A DNA stretch of 7,926 nt from Pseudomonadota bacterium (GTDB taxonomy: Bacteria; Pseudomonadota; Gammaproteobacteria; Burkholderiales; Burkholderiaceae). The translations under genes and the position numbers were made by a program. The notes below the pieces were generated by a model. It saw only the letters and a program-made list of their open reading frames with translations, was not told the origin of the DNA and made no database searches. The DNA lies in the NCBI GenBank assembly GCA_023441105.1, contig JAEZQX010000284.1, positions 1 to 7,926 of the forward strand, in the 5' to 3' direction. Below are positions 7,593-7,926 of this stretch, in pieces. Every line of letters begins with the position of its first letter. Positions within the stretch are counted from its first letter, which is position 1.

Positions 7593-7926
7593 GCCGGCCA
7601 GGAAGCGGCGGATTCGCCCGATCGGGTTGCAACCTCCTCATTATCGCCCAGTCCCCCGGCTCTTCCGGCGCCGGCGCCTCCTGATCATCGGCTGCGGCGA
7701 TGTCGGACGGCGCATTGCAGCGCTCTGCTGCCGCCACTGGCGGGTGTTCGGCATCGCCCGCGCGCCCGCGTCGCTGGCAGCCATCCGGGCAGCCGGCGCC
7801 GTGCCGCTGGCGGCCCAGGCAGGGCGCCGACGCTACCAGGACCTCGCCGGCTGGGTGATCCATAGCGCCCCGCCGCCGACGGCCGGCGGGCGCAATGGCG
7901 CCGTCGACCGCCTGACGCGCCAATGG
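7591..7926 (+). CDS. YeeZ-like NAD(P)-dependent dehydrogenase/epimerase, N-terminal part (cut by window edge)
   Basis: The frame is open from ATG at 7591 to the right edge, giving 112 residues without a stop. From residue 29 it reads as a Rossmann-fold protein of the extended SDR type: RLLIIGCGDVGRR with the dinucleotide loop GCGDVG at 34-39, a second strand RVFGIAR at 51-57, and IHSAPPP at 90-96, which resembles the HLAPPP segment of YeeZ-like proteins. The product would be a cytoplasmic NAD(P)-binding oxidoreductase or epimerase of unknown substrate. The start is uncertain. ATG 7591 is the only in-frame ATG and yields an Arg-rich leader, but the nearest ribosome-like AAAGG ends only two bases before it. 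TTG at 7627 is an alternative. With ATG 7591 the start overlaps the start codon of the divergent reductase. Confidence 0.75.
   Translation, partial: MPARKRRIRPIGLQPPHYRPVPRLFRRRRLLIIGCGDVGRRIAALCCRHWRVFGIARAPASLAAIRAAGAVPLAAQAGRRRYQDLAGWVIHSAPPPTAGGRNGAVDRLTRQW

Noticed and set aside
7640..7645. GATAAT on the minus strand as a -10 element for the reductase gene
   Set aside because: The hexamer is a good match and lies about 50 bases before the start, but no -35 is found at usable spacing and it sits inside the divergent gene's coding sequence; too weak to list as a promoter.

Overview
This is an ordinary chromosomal stretch from a GC-rich Gram-negative bacterium, most likely a betaproteobacterium of the Rhodocyclales type (Azoarcus/Thauera-like). 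That placement is inferred from the base composition, the gene styles (a small Trp-rich membrane protein, a c8-type cytochrome c, a glucoseen-reductase-like ferredoxin reductase) and the compact layout. It cannot be proven without a database search. I see no insertion sequence, CRISPR array, tRNA or rRNA, and no sign of recent gene transfer.

Layout, left to right. (1) Positions 1-1334, + strand: the C-terminal ~80% of dihydroxy-acid dehydratase (IlvD), cut by the window's left edge. (2) 1388-1621, - strand: a 77-residue Trp-rich membrane protein convergent with ilvD. (3) 1622-1781: a divergent control region with a perfect 16-bp inverted repeat and a good -10 element. (4) 1782-2144, + strand: a periplasmic class I c-type cytochrome starting at GTG. 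(5) 2145-2704: 560 bases without a convincing gene. They hold a strong GC hairpin just after the cytochrome stop, a textbook rho-independent terminator at 2495-2523, and the probable promoter and structured leader of the next operon. (6) 2705-6469, + strand: livHMGF, the two permeases and two ATPases of a branched-chain-amino-acid-type ABC importer, tightly packed and translationally coupled. (7) 6528-7592, - strand: a ferredoxin/FAD/NAD fusion reductase convergent with livF. (8) 7591-7926, + strand: the N-terminal part of a Rossmann-fold YeeZ-like NAD(P)-dependent dehydrogenase, running off the right edge.

How the genes fit together. IlvD makes the 2-keto acid precursors of Val, Ile and Leu, while LivHMGF would import these amino acids or related compounds. 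The two loci are separate transcription units here and the shared theme may be coincidental. No periplasmic substrate-binding protein is encoded in the window, so the importer's substrate cannot be read from this sequence. The cytochrome is a small soluble electron carrier. The ferredoxin reductase and the dehydrogenase are divergent, and their proposed start codons overlap on opposite strands (CATG at 7590-7593).

I looked for an undescribed system and did not find one. The points most worth checking are the non-coding stretch ending in the strong terminator, the inverted repeat upstream of the cytochrome, and the overlapping divergent start codons.
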